Source of the DNA: Pontibacter sp. G13
Lineage (GTDB): Bacteria; Bacteroidota; Bacteroidia; J057
Assembly: GCF_031851795.1 (NCBI RefSeq)
Contig: NZ_CP134696.1
Coordinates: 3,988,501-4,052,500 of the forward strand
Direction of reading: 5' to 3'
DNA: 64,000 bases
Shown: positions 26,677 through 36,617 of the stretch, piece by piece
How the letters are laid out: each line of letters begins with the position of its first letter
Numbering within the stretch: the stretch's first letter is position 1
Notes under the pieces: model-generated
Database searches by the model: none
The model's input: the letters and a program-made list of their open reading frames with translations, nothing else
Told to the model about the DNA's origin: nothing
Made by a program: the position numbers and the translations under genes

Positions 26677-27984
26677 TCAGCTTTTGCTCGGATTGGTACG
26701 CCTCAATAGTTGATGGCCGATCGCGCATTTGAGACAGTGCTTGGGGACGCAGTAAGACTTATACAATTGAATGGCACCTTGGGAAGAAAGGGCATCCGGA
26801 ATGTCAATTCCCAATTGTTTGAATTTGCGGGTGATCCGGTTGGATTCTGGCTGCAGAGTCGAATAGTTATCGACTGCCCAAGAACGGATATCAATTTCTC
26901 CTCGCCTTTCTTGGTAGATCAACATCATCGGCACCCATAGATTGATCCAAATCATCTGCTTCTTACAGGCTCCCAAATGCTTGTCCCGACTTTTGGAAGA
27001 TTTCCCAAACCTCGTATGCGCTTGCCAATAAGGACTTGCATGAATGACAGCTTGCTCCCATTCATGCTGAAATCCCATCGTAAGTCCATCTGACAATCGC
27101 GGGAAAAGGTGAATGATTGCCGCTAATTGCGATATGCGAATCGTTGGAAATTCAGCAGGCCGCATTCTCAGGTATTTCAAGGGAAATGGCTGGAATTCAG
27201 TAAACTCATGCTTGTGCTGAAGGAATGTCCAATTTCTCAGAAGCATCTCTTCATAATTCGAACTGGGGGTCAGGCCTCTACAAAATCCCATGCCTCCAAA
27301 GAGTAGAGCCTCCAAAATAATCTGGTCATGGGCATACTTTCGGACAATCTGATAGGGTAGCCACTGGGCCAAATGGAGGAATGCAGGACCATTTACGGGA
27401 CCTCCCATCAGGTAAGCCATCGATTCCCAGATGACTTGTTCCCAGTTGGTATGAGTGTCTGATAATCTCGCCTGGAACTTTCCCACTTTTTCAGACAGTC
27501 TCTCCACACCCATTCTAGTGAGCCATCCCTGAGTGATGGCAGTTGGAATTCGATTGAGTTGAGACGCACAAGCAATCTGAGATTCTGAAAGCGTGAGCCG
27601 ATCGAAATTGGTGACGAGATATGGATCTATCAGATGGCCGATGGCGACTTCTGGAATGGCTGTCAGGTCAGAGCGCATGACGGGTTTGCCATTCGTTTCC
27701 CATACGACATGAAGCACGGTATTGTCATAGTGGGGATCTTGATCGTGCCGATGGGCATACCAGTCTTGACTGGAAAGGTGGATCTCGACATGGCCGACCC
27801 ATTTCAAATGACCAATTTTCAATTCTGCATTCAGAAAGTCAGGGCCTTGATTGGGATTGGATTGCCCCGGCTGGTGAATGAAAATGGGGAGACCTGTGGT
27901 GGTTCTCAGTTTGCGAAGGTCGAAGCAGAGGTTTTTCCAAACCCAATGGAGGAAGTGCTCAGGAAGTTTTGCGGGTAAATTCAT
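26677..27984 (-). CDS. DUF2851 family protein
   Basis: The 435-residue product matches DUF2851, a Bacteroidota family of unknown function. Seen: FLHWVWKN at the start, NQGPDFLNAELKIG, HVEIHLSSQDWYAH, DPHYDNTVLHVVWE, and the C-terminal cysteine pair in CVPKHCLKCAIG. The central NAEL/HVEIH part looks like a PD-(D/E)xK-type nuclease core, which is inference. ATG 27984 is preferred over a TTG at 28017 because family members start a few residues before FLHW. Single gene, no partner evident. Confidence 0.88.
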   Translation of the reverse strand: MNLPAKLPEHFLHWVWKNLCFDLRKLRTTTGLPIFIHQPGQSNPNQGPDFLNAELKIGHLKWVGHVEIHLSSQDWYAHRHDQDPHYDNTVLHVVWETNGKPVMRSDLTAIPEVAIGHLIDPYLVTNFDRLTLSESQIACASQLNRIPTAITQGWLTRMGVERLSEKVGKFQARLSDTHTNWEQVIWESMAYLMGGPVNGPAFLHLAQWLPYQIVRKYAHDQIILEALLFGGMGFCRGLTPSSNYEEMLLRNWTFLQHKHEFTEFQPFPLKYLRMRPAEFPTIRISQLAAIIHLFPRLSDGLTMGFQHEWEQAVIHASPYWQAHTRFGKSSKSRDKHLGACKKQMIWINLWVPMMLIYQERRGEIDIRSWAVDNYSTLQPESNRITRKFKQLGIDIPDALSSQGAIQLYKSYCVPKHCLKCAIGHQLLRRTNPSKS

Positions 27985-28090
27985 GACCGAAGGTTTGACT
28001 GATTTGGGGGCAGCCAAGGTAATTCGGAAATCAAGAACTCACTCAAACTAATTGAAAAACAGGAGTTTATCTCCCTTTTCTCAAAATCTC

Positions 28091-28113
28091 AAAACCCCGT
28101 CATTTCTACGGGG
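28091..28113 (-). terminator. Terminator after the copper ATPase gene
   Basis: On the minus strand CCCCGT and ACGGGG form a hairpin with a 7-base loop and a TTTT tail. An extra CCCCCGT copy just before it (28128-28134) could pair alternatively. Confidence 0.6.
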
Positions 28114-28134
28114 GTACTGGTACAAATACGGGGG

Positions 28135-30567
28135 TTACGAAAGGCTAGTCCGTTGATTGTCAGTCTTCAAGGTGGCAAGTCTCATATACCCCCATCCAAA
28201 TAGAACGACAGAAAGCGAGGAGACGGGCATCAAGATCGCTGCAATCACGGGAGAAAGTAGACCCTGAACGGCGATGGTCAATCCAATAAGGTTGTAGGCA
28301 AGCGATATGAGGAAGCCGACCTTGACTCCACGGAAAGCCCATTGAGAGAGTTTGAGCATATTGGGGAAGTGCCCAATTTGGTCCGCCGAAAGAATGGCAT
28401 CGCAAGCCGGAGAAAAACCAGAGAGATGCTCACTCAGTGCGATTCCTACATCACTGGCTTGAAGCGCTCCGGCATCGTTGAGGCCATCTCCCATCATCAG
28501 TACTTTCTTGCCAGAGGCCTGCAAGGATTGGATATAGGCGAGCTTGGAGCTTGGCGATTGATTGAAGGCAAGGTCGCTTTGCTGTGGGAAAAGGGATTTC
28601 CACTTGGTTTCAGATTGATTCTGATCTCCTGATATCAGCGATAATTCATACGTCTCGCTCAAGGTTTGAAGCATGTTGTCTACCCCTGGACGGTGATTAG
28701 ATTCCCATTGGGCTTCTGCCACCAGCTCATCATCGATCCAAATTCCAGTAGTCGCCGCAGCAATGCCCGCTTCGGAAGTAGATGCGCGTTTTGCGATCTT
28801 GATGGCATGCCCGTCCACAGTTCCCTGAATTCCGGTACCTGTCATTTCCTCAAAGTCCTCGACTGGGCGCAAGCTTCCTGACTGATGGAGTTGCTGGTAG
28901 ATCGCCATGCTAATGGGGTGCTGGGAATTCCGGGCCAAACTGGCCACCCATTCCGACTGAACGGAATCCAATTCTCCCATCAAGGTGAGGCTCCCAGCGT
29001 CTTGCCTGTGGGTCAAAGTACCTGTCTTGTCAAATACGAGATGATCTAATTGAGCCATCTGCTCGACAGCATTCAGGTTTTTGGTGAATAATCCGCGCTT
29101 CCCCAGATAGTGTTGGGCCCAACCCATGATCACCGGGGTTGCCAGTGCCAATGCACAAGGACATGCGACAATGAGCACAGAAGTGGCTACCTGGGCTGCC
29201 ATGCCCCATCCATCAAGTAGCCACCAGATCAGTCCAGAGATGCCCGCGATACTCAAGATGGTGATGGTGAATTTGCGACTGATCTGGTCCACCCAGCTTT
29301 GGAGCTTGGCTTGCTTGGAAGTTGATTGGAACGCGTCATGATTCCAAAGACTTGTGAGATAGCTTTGGGAAACGGAGCTAGAAAGCTGAATTTCCACAGC
29401 TTGGCCCATCAATCTTCCGCCTGCATAGAGTTTATCGCCGACCTGCCTTTCCACGAGCCTAGATTCGCCTGTCACGAAACTGTAATCAAAGGAGGCTGAT
29501 TCCGAAAGTAATGTAGCATCCGCTGGAATCAAGGCTTCATTACGCAGGAGAATACGATCCCCAGACTGGAGATCCGTGATTGGAACATGTTGCTCCCCCG
29601 ATTCCCCGATCCGCAAGGCAGAAATGGGAAAATAAGCTGCATAGTCACGCTCAAATGACAAGGTCTCAAATGTACGTTGCTGAACCCATCGGCCGATTAG
29701 GAGAAAAAAGACCAACGCGGCCAATGAGTCCATATACCCAGATCCGATACCCGTGGTGATTTCAAATACGCTTCTAGAAAACAGCGTCAGAATCCCCAAG
29801 GAAATGGGAAGGTCGATATTGAGGAATTGTTCGCGGAGCCCTCGAAATGCGGATTCGAAGAATGGCCTCGCACTGTAGGCCAATACCGGAATGGCCAAGA
29901 TGATGTTGAGAAATCCGAAAAATGATCGGAAAGACTCTTCTTCCAAAGAAAGTCCCAAATACTCCGGAAAGCTCAACAGCATGATGTTCCCAAAACAAAA
30001 TCCAGCCACTGCCAATTGCAGAATCAAGGGAGAACGCTTCTTGGATGCAGGCTTCTGGGTTTGGGATAGTTGGATTTCAGGGGGATAGCCGATTCGATCC
30101 AGTAATTCCACCAATTCCCGAAGTGGGAGGGCTTCCGGTGAAAACAGGATGCGCGCCTCTTTTCGGAGAAATTGTACTCGCACCGATTTGACCCCTGGGT
30201 GCAGTTGATGCAAATGCTCCAATAGCCAAATGCAAGAACTACAGTGTATATCTGGGAGCCGCAACGTCAGTTGTGCCGAATATTCATCCTGAAAGTCGAG
30301 GATTTGATCCCGAATTTGAGGATGATCCAAATAGCCATAATCTGTCTCAGATCTTTTTTCCTGCTTGGTTCCCGGGAAAGATTCGATGGAATAGTAATTC
30401 CCCATCTGATGTTGGGACAACAACAAATAGATGGACTTGCAACTGTCGCAGCAAAATCGGTGAGAATCTTGCCAAATGTGGGTACTTCCGCAATCATTGC
30501 CACAGTGGTAACAGTGCGAAGGTGCTTCGGAAATATTGGGAATAGAAGGATCGGGCGAGATGGCCAT
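28135..30567 (-). CDS. ccoI: Copper-translocating P-type ATPase, CcoI/FixI type
   Basis: The 810-residue product is a P1B ATPase. The N-terminus has a Cys-rich metal-binding region (CYHCGNDC, FCCDSCKS) as in CcoI, then an HMA domain with DIHCSSCIW. Core motifs: TGES, CPCALA in the sixth helix, DKTGT phosphorylation site, HP in SQHPIS, and GDGLNDA. CcoI proteins deliver Cu to the binuclear centre of cbb3-type cytochrome c oxidase. It lies about 32 kb from the ccoG-fixH-safE cluster in this window, whereas in many genomes these genes adjoin. Role in oxidase assembly is inferred from the N-terminal type. Confidence 0.9.
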   Translation of the reverse strand: MAISPDPSIPNISEAPSHCYHCGNDCGSTHIWQDSHRFCCDSCKSIYLLLSQHQMGNYYSIESFPGTKQEKRSETDYGYLDHPQIRDQILDFQDEYSAQLTLRLPDIHCSSCIWLLEHLHQLHPGVKSVRVQFLRKEARILFSPEALPLRELVELLDRIGYPPEIQLSQTQKPASKKRSPLILQLAVAGFCFGNIMLLSFPEYLGLSLEEESFRSFFGFLNIILAIPVLAYSARPFFESAFRGLREQFLNIDLPISLGILTLFSRSVFEITTGIGSGYMDSLAALVFFLLIGRWVQQRTFETLSFERDYAAYFPISALRIGESGEQHVPITDLQSGDRILLRNEALIPADATLLSESASFDYSFVTGESRLVERQVGDKLYAGGRLMGQAVEIQLSSSVSQSYLTSLWNHDAFQSTSKQAKLQSWVDQISRKFTITILSIAGISGLIWWLLDGWGMAAQVATSVLIVACPCALALATPVIMGWAQHYLGKRGLFTKNLNAVEQMAQLDHLVFDKTGTLTHRQDAGSLTLMGELDSVQSEWVASLARNSQHPISMAIYQQLHQSGSLRPVEDFEEMTGTGIQGTVDGHAIKIAKRASTSEAGIAAATTGIWIDDELVAEAQWESNHRPGVDNMLQTLSETYELSLISGDQNQSETKWKSLFPQQSDLAFNQSPSSKLAYIQSLQASGKKVLMMGDGLNDAGALQASDVGIALSEHLSGFSPACDAILSADQIGHFPNMLKLSQWAFRGVKVGFLISLAYNLIGLTIAVQGLLSPVIAAILMPVSSLSVVLFGWGYMRLATLKTDNQRTSLS

Positions 30568-30775
30568 GACTTGATTGGATGATGAAAAATCTCCTCAAGA
30601 TAGCAGAACAGGCCACGGGGTATTGAAGTCAAATTTCCACCGAGGAAATGACTTTTGTCATCCCCGATCGGTCCCAAAAGCGTGGAACTACCCCACCTGA
30701 ATCATTCGGTTCCAACTGTCCCAGTCCTTATTTGTGTTCGAATTCATCGTCTTCATGCTCCAACCTCATAAGAAT

Positions 30776-31666
30776 ATGTCTACACAATCTACCAGTAACT
30801 CGGCTTCACAAGCACCTCGATTCCAAGACACGATCAACAATATCCTGTTCCCTACGGATTTTTCCGAGACTGCGGACCACGCCTTTTTGCATGCACTTCG
30901 GTTGTCCGTCTCTCTGGAAGCAAAATTGGTTTTATACCATGTTTACTATGATGCACCTGTTGCTGAAGGCGTAGTGCCTGAAGGAATCATGGAAGCCATG
31001 CGTGCGGAAAAGGTGGAGGATGCATTGGCACACTTTCGCGATTATGAAGTTCGCGCCAAAAAGTTCTTGAAGGAAGGAGTGGTCATTGAGCCTCGTGTGG
31101 AAGGCGGATATGTCACTGACCGTATCATCGAAGCCAGTAAAAAACTGGAGGCTGGACTGATCGTCATGGGAACGATGGGACAGCATAGTGATTCAGAATC
31201 CATTTTGGGAAGTATCACCTCACGGATTATCAATCACGTGGCTTGTCCGATTTTGGCTATTCCTGAATCTGCATCTACCAAGCCGTTCCAGCACTTGCTA
31301 TTTGCGACTGGCTTTGGAAGTGAAGAAATCCCGATGATTGAGGAAATGAATGACCTCAGTGATGTGTTGAATGCCAAGCTGTCTTGCATCCATGTCTCTC
31401 GCGGAGATGTTCCATATTCTGAACTGGAGCCCAGTATGCTTGAGCGAATCATGCATATCAAGGAACATGAAAAGGTGAGCATTTACACCGTCAACAATCC
31501 AGATATTGTGGGTGGTCTTCGCCACTTTATCAGTAGAAATGAGGTGGACATGCTGATCATTGCAGCACGTCCAAAAGATGTCGTAAACGAGACGATGAGG
31601 GAGACCTTGACTGCTCAGCTGGTTCTACACTCTGAGGTACCTCTTCTCGTGTATCACTTGTCGTAG
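30776..31666 (+). CDS. Tandem universal stress protein (UspA x2)
   Basis: The 296-residue product has two Usp domains. The first (about 20-160) has NNILFPTDFSETADHA and the glycine-rich nucleotide loop GTMGQHSDSESILGSIT; the second (about 170-295) starts HLLFATGFGSEE and has a weaker loop, suggesting it does not bind ATP. Usp proteins respond to starvation and redox stress. A GTG at 30734 would extend the frame, but the ATG at 30776 places a normal short lead before the first strand. Its 3' end overlaps the convergent TPR gene by 13 bases. Confidence 0.9.
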   Translation: MSTQSTSNSASQAPRFQDTINNILFPTDFSETADHAFLHALRLSVSLEAKLVLYHVYYDAPVAEGVVPEGIMEAMRAEKVEDALAHFRDYEVRAKKFLKEGVVIEPRVEGGYVTDRIIEASKKLEAGLIVMGTMGQHSDSESILGSITSRIINHVACPILAIPESASTKPFQHLLFATGFGSEEIPMIEEMNDLSDVLNAKLSCIHVSRGDVPYSELEPSMLERIMHIKEHEKVSIYTVNNPDIVGGLRHFISRNEVDMLIIAARPKDVVNETMRETLTAQLVLHSEVPLLVYHLS

Positions 31667-34600
31667 GTCTTCATCAACAGCTGGAATTTCGGGTGCTGAC
31701 GATAAGGTCTGAAAGCAGGATCATGCTCCAATTCGAGCGTAGGGTATCCATGCTTGAGCGCCATTTCCAAATGCTGGAAGAATAAATCTGTTTGACCTTG
31801 TCTTGCATAGATCTTGGTCAGAAAGCCCTGTCTGAGTCCGTTCTCAGGATCGATTTCAAGCGATCTCCGAACGTCGGGCAGGGCTTCGTCGTGTTTGCCC
31901 TGCAAGGCGAGGATGAAGCCTCTGTGATAATGCGCATCCTCCAAAAATGGATCGTACTCGATGGCGAGTGTGTAGTTTTCGATCGCCATTTGGTAGTCTC
32001 CCGCTTTTCGGGCCAGATCTCCACGGCTGTTGTAAGCCATTGCATTTCGAGGATTCAATTCGATCGCACGATCCAAATCTGCCAGTGAAAGGTCGAAATC
32101 CTCCGTCTGGAAGTACACATTTCCGCGGAGGTTGTATGCATCTGAAAAGTCAGGGTCCATATTGATGACGCGTTGCAAATCGATCAACGCATCTTCGTAT
32201 CGATCTGTCGAGGCGGACAAGGCAGCTCGATGATATAAAGCCAGACTCGATTGAGGATTAATCTCCAACGCTGTCTCGAAGTCTTCAGCTGCCTTGAGAT
32301 ATTGATTTCGAGTTTGGTGAATATTTCCTCGTTGGCAAAGCGCAGATACCGAGTTGGGCGACATTTCCAATACCTTGTCGATATCTCTGAGAGCATCTTC
32401 ATATTGGTTGAGTCGTGCAAGGATATGGCTTCTTTTCAGCAAAATGGTCGTGTCGGTCTCCCCAACCAGTTCTACCACGCGATTGAGGTCCAAGAGCGCT
32501 TTGTCAAATTGGCGGAAATGCTCGAAATAATTGGCTCTCCGCTTGAGAGGGGCAGGATCAAATGGAGCTCCCTTTACTGCAAGATCAAAGGCTTGGAGGG
32601 CTCTGTCAAAGGACCGTTGTTCGAAATAGATCTCTCCCAATCCCAAATTGGCCTCAGGAAGGGTAGTGCCCAGTTCGCTCGCACGTTGGAAATCCTTCAA
32701 TGCGGCAGATGAATTTCCATTGCCCAAATATGCAGAACCGCGGTATGCGAATGCGTCTGCCAACTTCGAATCAAAGGTGAGGGCTTTATTGAAATCTTTG
32801 AGTGCCCCGCTGTATTTCTTTTGTGCAAGGAGAATACGGCCGCGAGACATCCAAGCCTCGGCCATGTTGCCATCTTTGGAGATTGCCTTGGATACTTCGG
32901 CCAAAGCTTTGGAATATTCCCCTTGATTCATCAACAGCAGACCCTGATTGAAATATGCCTCAGGGCGATCGGGATCGATTCGAATGGCAGCAATAAAGGC
33001 CTGCTCTGCATTGGAGAGTTGGCCCATGAGCTTTTGGCACGCTCCAATTTGGATTCGATAATCATAGTCTTTAGGAAACTGTTCGGAGAGTTTCTCATAG
33101 TCTGCCAATGCCTGCTCATGCTCTCCAATGGCAAGGTTCATATCGGCACGATTTTCCCGAGCTTCCCGATGTTCTGGAGCCAATTTCAGTACTTGGTCGA
33201 GGTCTTGGATAGCTGTCGTGATCTCCCCGAGTTCTATGGCAATTTCGCTTTTGAGTAAATATAATTCTGGGTCCTGTTGGTAGCGAACTGCTTGGGAAAG
33301 ACTGTTGTAGGCCAAATCCCATCGTTTTTGCGATTTGTGAATTTGGAAGAGCAGAATCCAAGCTTGCGGGAAGTTGGGCTTCAATTTCAACGCCTCATGC
33401 ACCTCTGCCGGAACTCCCTCTTTCGGGTCGCGTTTGTAGGTGATTCGACCGAAACCAAGATATCCTTCAGCCAAAGCAGCATTCAAGTTGGTGGCCTTTC
33501 GATAGGCTCGCAAAGCGTCGAGTTCGTTCCCCAAAGCTTCATGAACCTTGCCGAGCTTGACATACAATGGCGCAAAATCCGGGTTCAATTGGATGGCTTG
33601 ATCCAGATCTTTTCGGGCAGCTGAAAAATGACCTGCACGAATCAGGATTTCACTCCTTCCCATCAATGCTTTCGCATTCTGCGGATCTAACTCCAATGCT
33701 TGGGAGAAATCTGCTTTTGCAAGCGTCGTATCTCCCAGGTTGACCCTCGCATTGGCTCTTGCGGTGTAGAGATCCGGCCAATTGGATTCAGCCTCGATTC
33801 TGGTATCAAAATATGCCAATGCCTCTTCGTGGCGATTAGCCATAAGGAAATTATCTGCAACGGCCTCATCGATCTCTGCCTGAAAAGCGAGAGAGGAAGG
33901 CTTGATCATCATCAGGTAATGTATTGCCGATTCGTAATTGCCCGAGCGGGTCGCCCAATGCGCCATGTCCCACAGCACATATTCACCTACCTTGTTGGTC
34001 AGCAGGTCCCGGTCTTCATAGAAATCCTCCATCGGCAATGAGGATTGAAGGACAGAGACCTGTGTGATATTCGGTAGATCGCTTTCAGGCTTGGCGATAT
34101 ATGAGATTTCGATTTGGGATTCTGATAGCTCATTTTCGATCACTCGCCCCCAAATGACCAAGTCCGCATGACATCCATCCATGGTTTGCTGAATGGCAGC
34201 GATCTCCCGGCAACTCGATGCCCCATGGTGCTTGACGTCCAAATGGATGTACGGGTCCTCGCTCCACTCTTCCAATTTCTGGATCGTGGATTGGGTCAAT
34301 CTATCCAAGGATTGCTGGCAGTTGTCTCCCTCGGTAAAATTGAGCACTAGTACATGGAAATTGGAGTCCGCTTCCGGAAATGGACAGCTTCTGGCATTGT
34401 TGGCGGCGCTATTGTTTGAAGGTAAAAATGGCAGTAGCTCCGGCGCAAAGTTCCAGATGGCAAGCCCGGCGATCAATATCGCAGCTATGGACCCTCCCGC
34501 GATCAACGGAATTCGATATTTGGAGGATTGGTCTTTCCTTTTTTTGGATTTTTTCCCTTTTCGCCCTCTCGACTGAAGCCGTTTTTGACGATTTCGATCT

Positions 34601-35346
34601 GAGGTTGCTTTGGGCTTTTGAGGACGTTGAGATTTGGGCTCCGGGGCAGGAGTAGCGGATGCCTCTCCTGTTGAGTTGTCTACCAATCTCCATTTTTGCG
34701 CCTCTTCGGAATTCGGATGGAGATGAAGGCCAGAGACCGCAGGAGTTTCGGGAGGAAGGATTTCCCCAGTGCCATCTTCTATTCGGTAGGCAAGAAGGGG
34801 ATAATCGTGTGGAAACTGGTTGGCAAGTGCCTGAAATGCCTGTCTGGTAGAAGTGCCTTGAATCAGGGATTGGTAAAAGGCCAAGTCATCTCCCCGTTTC
34901 CGCTGGTACTCCGTGAATTCGATGACTTGCGGAATGCCAGCCTGAATCAATAGCTGGGCAAGTCCGGGATGAGACATTCCCGTAAGCATGACCACCTTGA
35001 GTTTGGAGAATGCGCCAAGCAGTTCCGCAAACTCAGGAAGGGAAATATTGATATGCTGTCCAGAAACTGATCTGAAGGAAACTTCCTGCGAATCATCCAT
35101 CCCCTCAGAGACGAAGTGGGCAATCTGGATGCGATCTCGGGTATGCTTCTGAAAGAGGATATCCTCGGGAAATACGCGTGTGCCTTCCCGTGATTCCAAA
35201 ATCCGACAACCTTTCTGCTTGACAAGATCTGCCAAAAGCGCGGAGATGGATTGGACGTGAGTAATCGCTGCGGGTGACTGGGTGCCTGTTGCAGGATTCT
35301 CGGTGCAGGCAAGAAAAATGTACGGTAGTTGGGTGGGTCTTGACAT
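31654..35346 (-). CDS. Membrane TPR protein with an inactive CHAT-like domain
   Basis: The 1230-residue product has three parts. Residues about 5-175 follow the CHAT (caspase-like) pattern of Bacteroidota: IQIAHF, a central IxLxEFAELLG, VVMLTG, AGIPQVI, and LAFYQSLIQGTSTRQAF. Where CHAT proteases have the catalytic His (GHA) this has SEG (Glu81), and where they have Cys (NGC) it has TGM (Met124), so it should be inactive. A basic linker (240-277) precedes one membrane helix (about 279-302), predicting N-in, C-out. After a small domain (325-440) come about 19 TPR-like repeats to the end. Function unknown; signalling or scaffolding across the membrane is possible. Confidence 0.85.
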   Translation of the reverse strand: MSRPTQLPYIFLACTENPATGTQSPAAITHVQSISALLADLVKQKGCRILESREGTRVFPEDILFQKHTRDRIQIAHFVSEGMDDSQEVSFRSVSGQHINISLPEFAELLGAFSKLKVVMLTGMSHPGLAQLLIQAGIPQVIEFTEYQRKRGDDLAFYQSLIQGTSTRQAFQALANQFPHDYPLLAYRIEDGTGEILPPETPAVSGLHLHPNSEEAQKWRLVDNSTGEASATPAPEPKSQRPQKPKATSDRNRQKRLQSRGRKGKKSKKRKDQSSKYRIPLIAGGSIAAILIAGLAIWNFAPELLPFLPSNNSAANNARSCPFPEADSNFHVLVLNFTEGDNCQQSLDRLTQSTIQKLEEWSEDPYIHLDVKHHGASSCREIAAIQQTMDGCHADLVIWGRVIENELSESQIEISYIAKPESDLPNITQVSVLQSSLPMEDFYEDRDLLTNKVGEYVLWDMAHWATRSGNYESAIHYLMMIKPSSLAFQAEIDEAVADNFLMANRHEEALAYFDTRIEAESNWPDLYTARANARVNLGDTTLAKADFSQALELDPQNAKALMGRSEILIRAGHFSAARKDLDQAIQLNPDFAPLYVKLGKVHEALGNELDALRAYRKATNLNAALAEGYLGFGRITYKRDPKEGVPAEVHEALKLKPNFPQAWILLFQIHKSQKRWDLAYNSLSQAVRYQQDPELYLLKSEIAIELGEITTAIQDLDQVLKLAPEHREARENRADMNLAIGEHEQALADYEKLSEQFPKDYDYRIQIGACQKLMGQLSNAEQAFIAAIRIDPDRPEAYFNQGLLLMNQGEYSKALAEVSKAISKDGNMAEAWMSRGRILLAQKKYSGALKDFNKALTFDSKLADAFAYRGSAYLGNGNSSAALKDFQRASELGTTLPEANLGLGEIYFEQRSFDRALQAFDLAVKGAPFDPAPLKRRANYFEHFRQFDKALLDLNRVVELVGETDTTILLKRSHILARLNQYEDALRDIDKVLEMSPNSVSALCQRGNIHQTRNQYLKAAEDFETALEINPQSSLALYHRAALSASTDRYEDALIDLQRVINMDPDFSDAYNLRGNVYFQTEDFDLSLADLDRAIELNPRNAMAYNSRGDLARKAGDYQMAIENYTLAIEYDPFLEDAHYHRGFILALQGKHDEALPDVRRSLEIDPENGLRQGFLTKIYARQGQTDLFFQHLEMALKHGYPTLELEHDPAFRPYRQHPKFQLLMKTYDK

Positions 35347-35580
35347 GTGTCTATTCCGGAATTACCAATCGAGCAAATCTAACCATTATTTGGCCCTGCT
35401 CAATCCCTTGCAGTGCCAATGGTCAATCCGCCTGTAGAATGGATCTCTCAGCCTCGTGTTTGGTCACTTTTACGCTTCCCAATCCTCAAAAATAGGGACC
35501 CGAAAAATGACCAATCTATTTGGTAATCACTGGGAAAGTTCCGACAATTGCGCTCTTCAAAATTTTTAACCACACAATTC

Positions 35581-36540
35581 ATGATAAACAGAATTACCAT
35601 GATCACTCAACCTATGAAAACCATCTTGATTTCCGTGCTCTCCCTTGTGATGATGGGCGCTTGGACTTCCGCAGTTGCACAGGAGGTTACCGAAGAGGAG
35701 GCGGCTGCACTGGATTCCATGGTTCAGATGCAATTGATGTATCAGGTATTCATCGATTCCTTCGAAAAGGCCTTGGTATTTCACACAGATACCATCGACC
35801 TGAATGATGGGATGGCTAGTTTGATTGTCCCTGAAGGATACAAATACATCAACGGCGAGCAGACAAGTATGCTGCTCCAGATTTGGGGAAACCCTGAATC
35901 TGAATCTCTGGGAATGTTGCTCCTCGAATCTGAAGATCCGATGGATTCTACCTCCTATGTGATCGAGCTTTCCTATGAGGAAGAAGGATATGTCGATGAT
36001 GAAGATGCGGCAGATTTGGACTATGATGAACTGCTGGAATCCATGCAGGCCGATGCGGCAGAAGGATCCAAACTCCGTGTGGAAATGGGGTACGAGTCTG
36101 TCGAGTTGGTCGGCTGGGCTTCTGAACCATTTTATGACGCCGAGAATAAAAAACTTCACTGGGCGCAAGAGCTTAAGTTTGGTTCTTCTGAATCCCACAC
36201 CCTGAATTACAACATCCGCATCTTGGGTCGTCAGGGATACCTCGTGATGAATGTCATCGCTGAAATGGATCAGGTGGAAAATGTCAAAGCCAATGCAGAT
36301 CAATTTCTGGAAAGCGTCACCTTCAACGAGGGACACCAATATGACGATTTCAACCCGGAAATTGACAAGATCGCAGCCGTAGGCATCGGAGGTTTGATCG
36401 CAGGGAAAGTCCTCGCCAAAGCAGGACTTTTGGCCAAGCTGGGAGTGCTGCTGGCCAAGTTTTGGAAATTGATCCTGCTTGGCGGAGCTGGTCTGCTAGC
36501 GGGTATCAAGAAGTTTTTTGGAGGAAAGGAAGAGGCTTAA
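35581..36540 (+). CDS. DUF2167 family membrane protein
   Basis: The 319-residue product matches DUF2167, proteins with a signal peptide, an acidic periplasmic domain and a C-terminal membrane stretch. Seen: signal TILISVLSLVMMGAWTSAVAQ, EEEGYVDDEDAADLDYDELL, GWASEPFYD, KKLHWAQEL, LNYNIRILGRQGYL and a hydrophobic C-terminus with Lys-rich end. ATGs at 35581, 35599 and 35614 are all possible; the first is taken for its AT-rich lead, the third gives the tightest signal peptide. Function unknown. A bidirectional terminator follows. Confidence 0.85.
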   Translation: MINRITMITQPMKTILISVLSLVMMGAWTSAVAQEVTEEEAAALDSMVQMQLMYQVFIDSFEKALVFHTDTIDLNDGMASLIVPEGYKYINGEQTSMLLQIWGNPESESLGMLLLESEDPMDSTSYVIELSYEEEGYVDDEDAADLDYDELLESMQADAAEGSKLRVEMGYESVELVGWASEPFYDAENKKLHWAQELKFGSSESHTLNYNIRILGRQGYLVMNVIAEMDQVENVKANADQFLESVTFNEGHQYDDFNPEIDKIAAVGIGGLIAGKVLAKAGLLAKLGVLLAKFWKLILLGGAGLLAGIKKFFGGKEEA

Positions 36541-36561
36541 TCGCATTTTGCATCCTTCAAT

Positions 36562-36598
36562 AAAAAAGCCGCTCCGAGAGATTGGAGCGGCTTTTTTT
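36562..36598. terminator. Bidirectional terminator
   Basis: Arms AAAAAAGCCGCTCC and GGAGCGGCTTTTTT flank an 8-base loop. It ends both the DUF2167 gene and the convergent coiled-coil operon. Confidence 0.9.
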
Positions 36599-36617
36599 AT
36601 ATGTACACATGGCTCGA

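Noticed and set aside
31654-31666. 13-base overlap of convergent genes as a frameshift sign
   Set aside because: Both stops fit full-length products (Usp domain and TPR end), so it is an ordinary tail-to-tail overlap.
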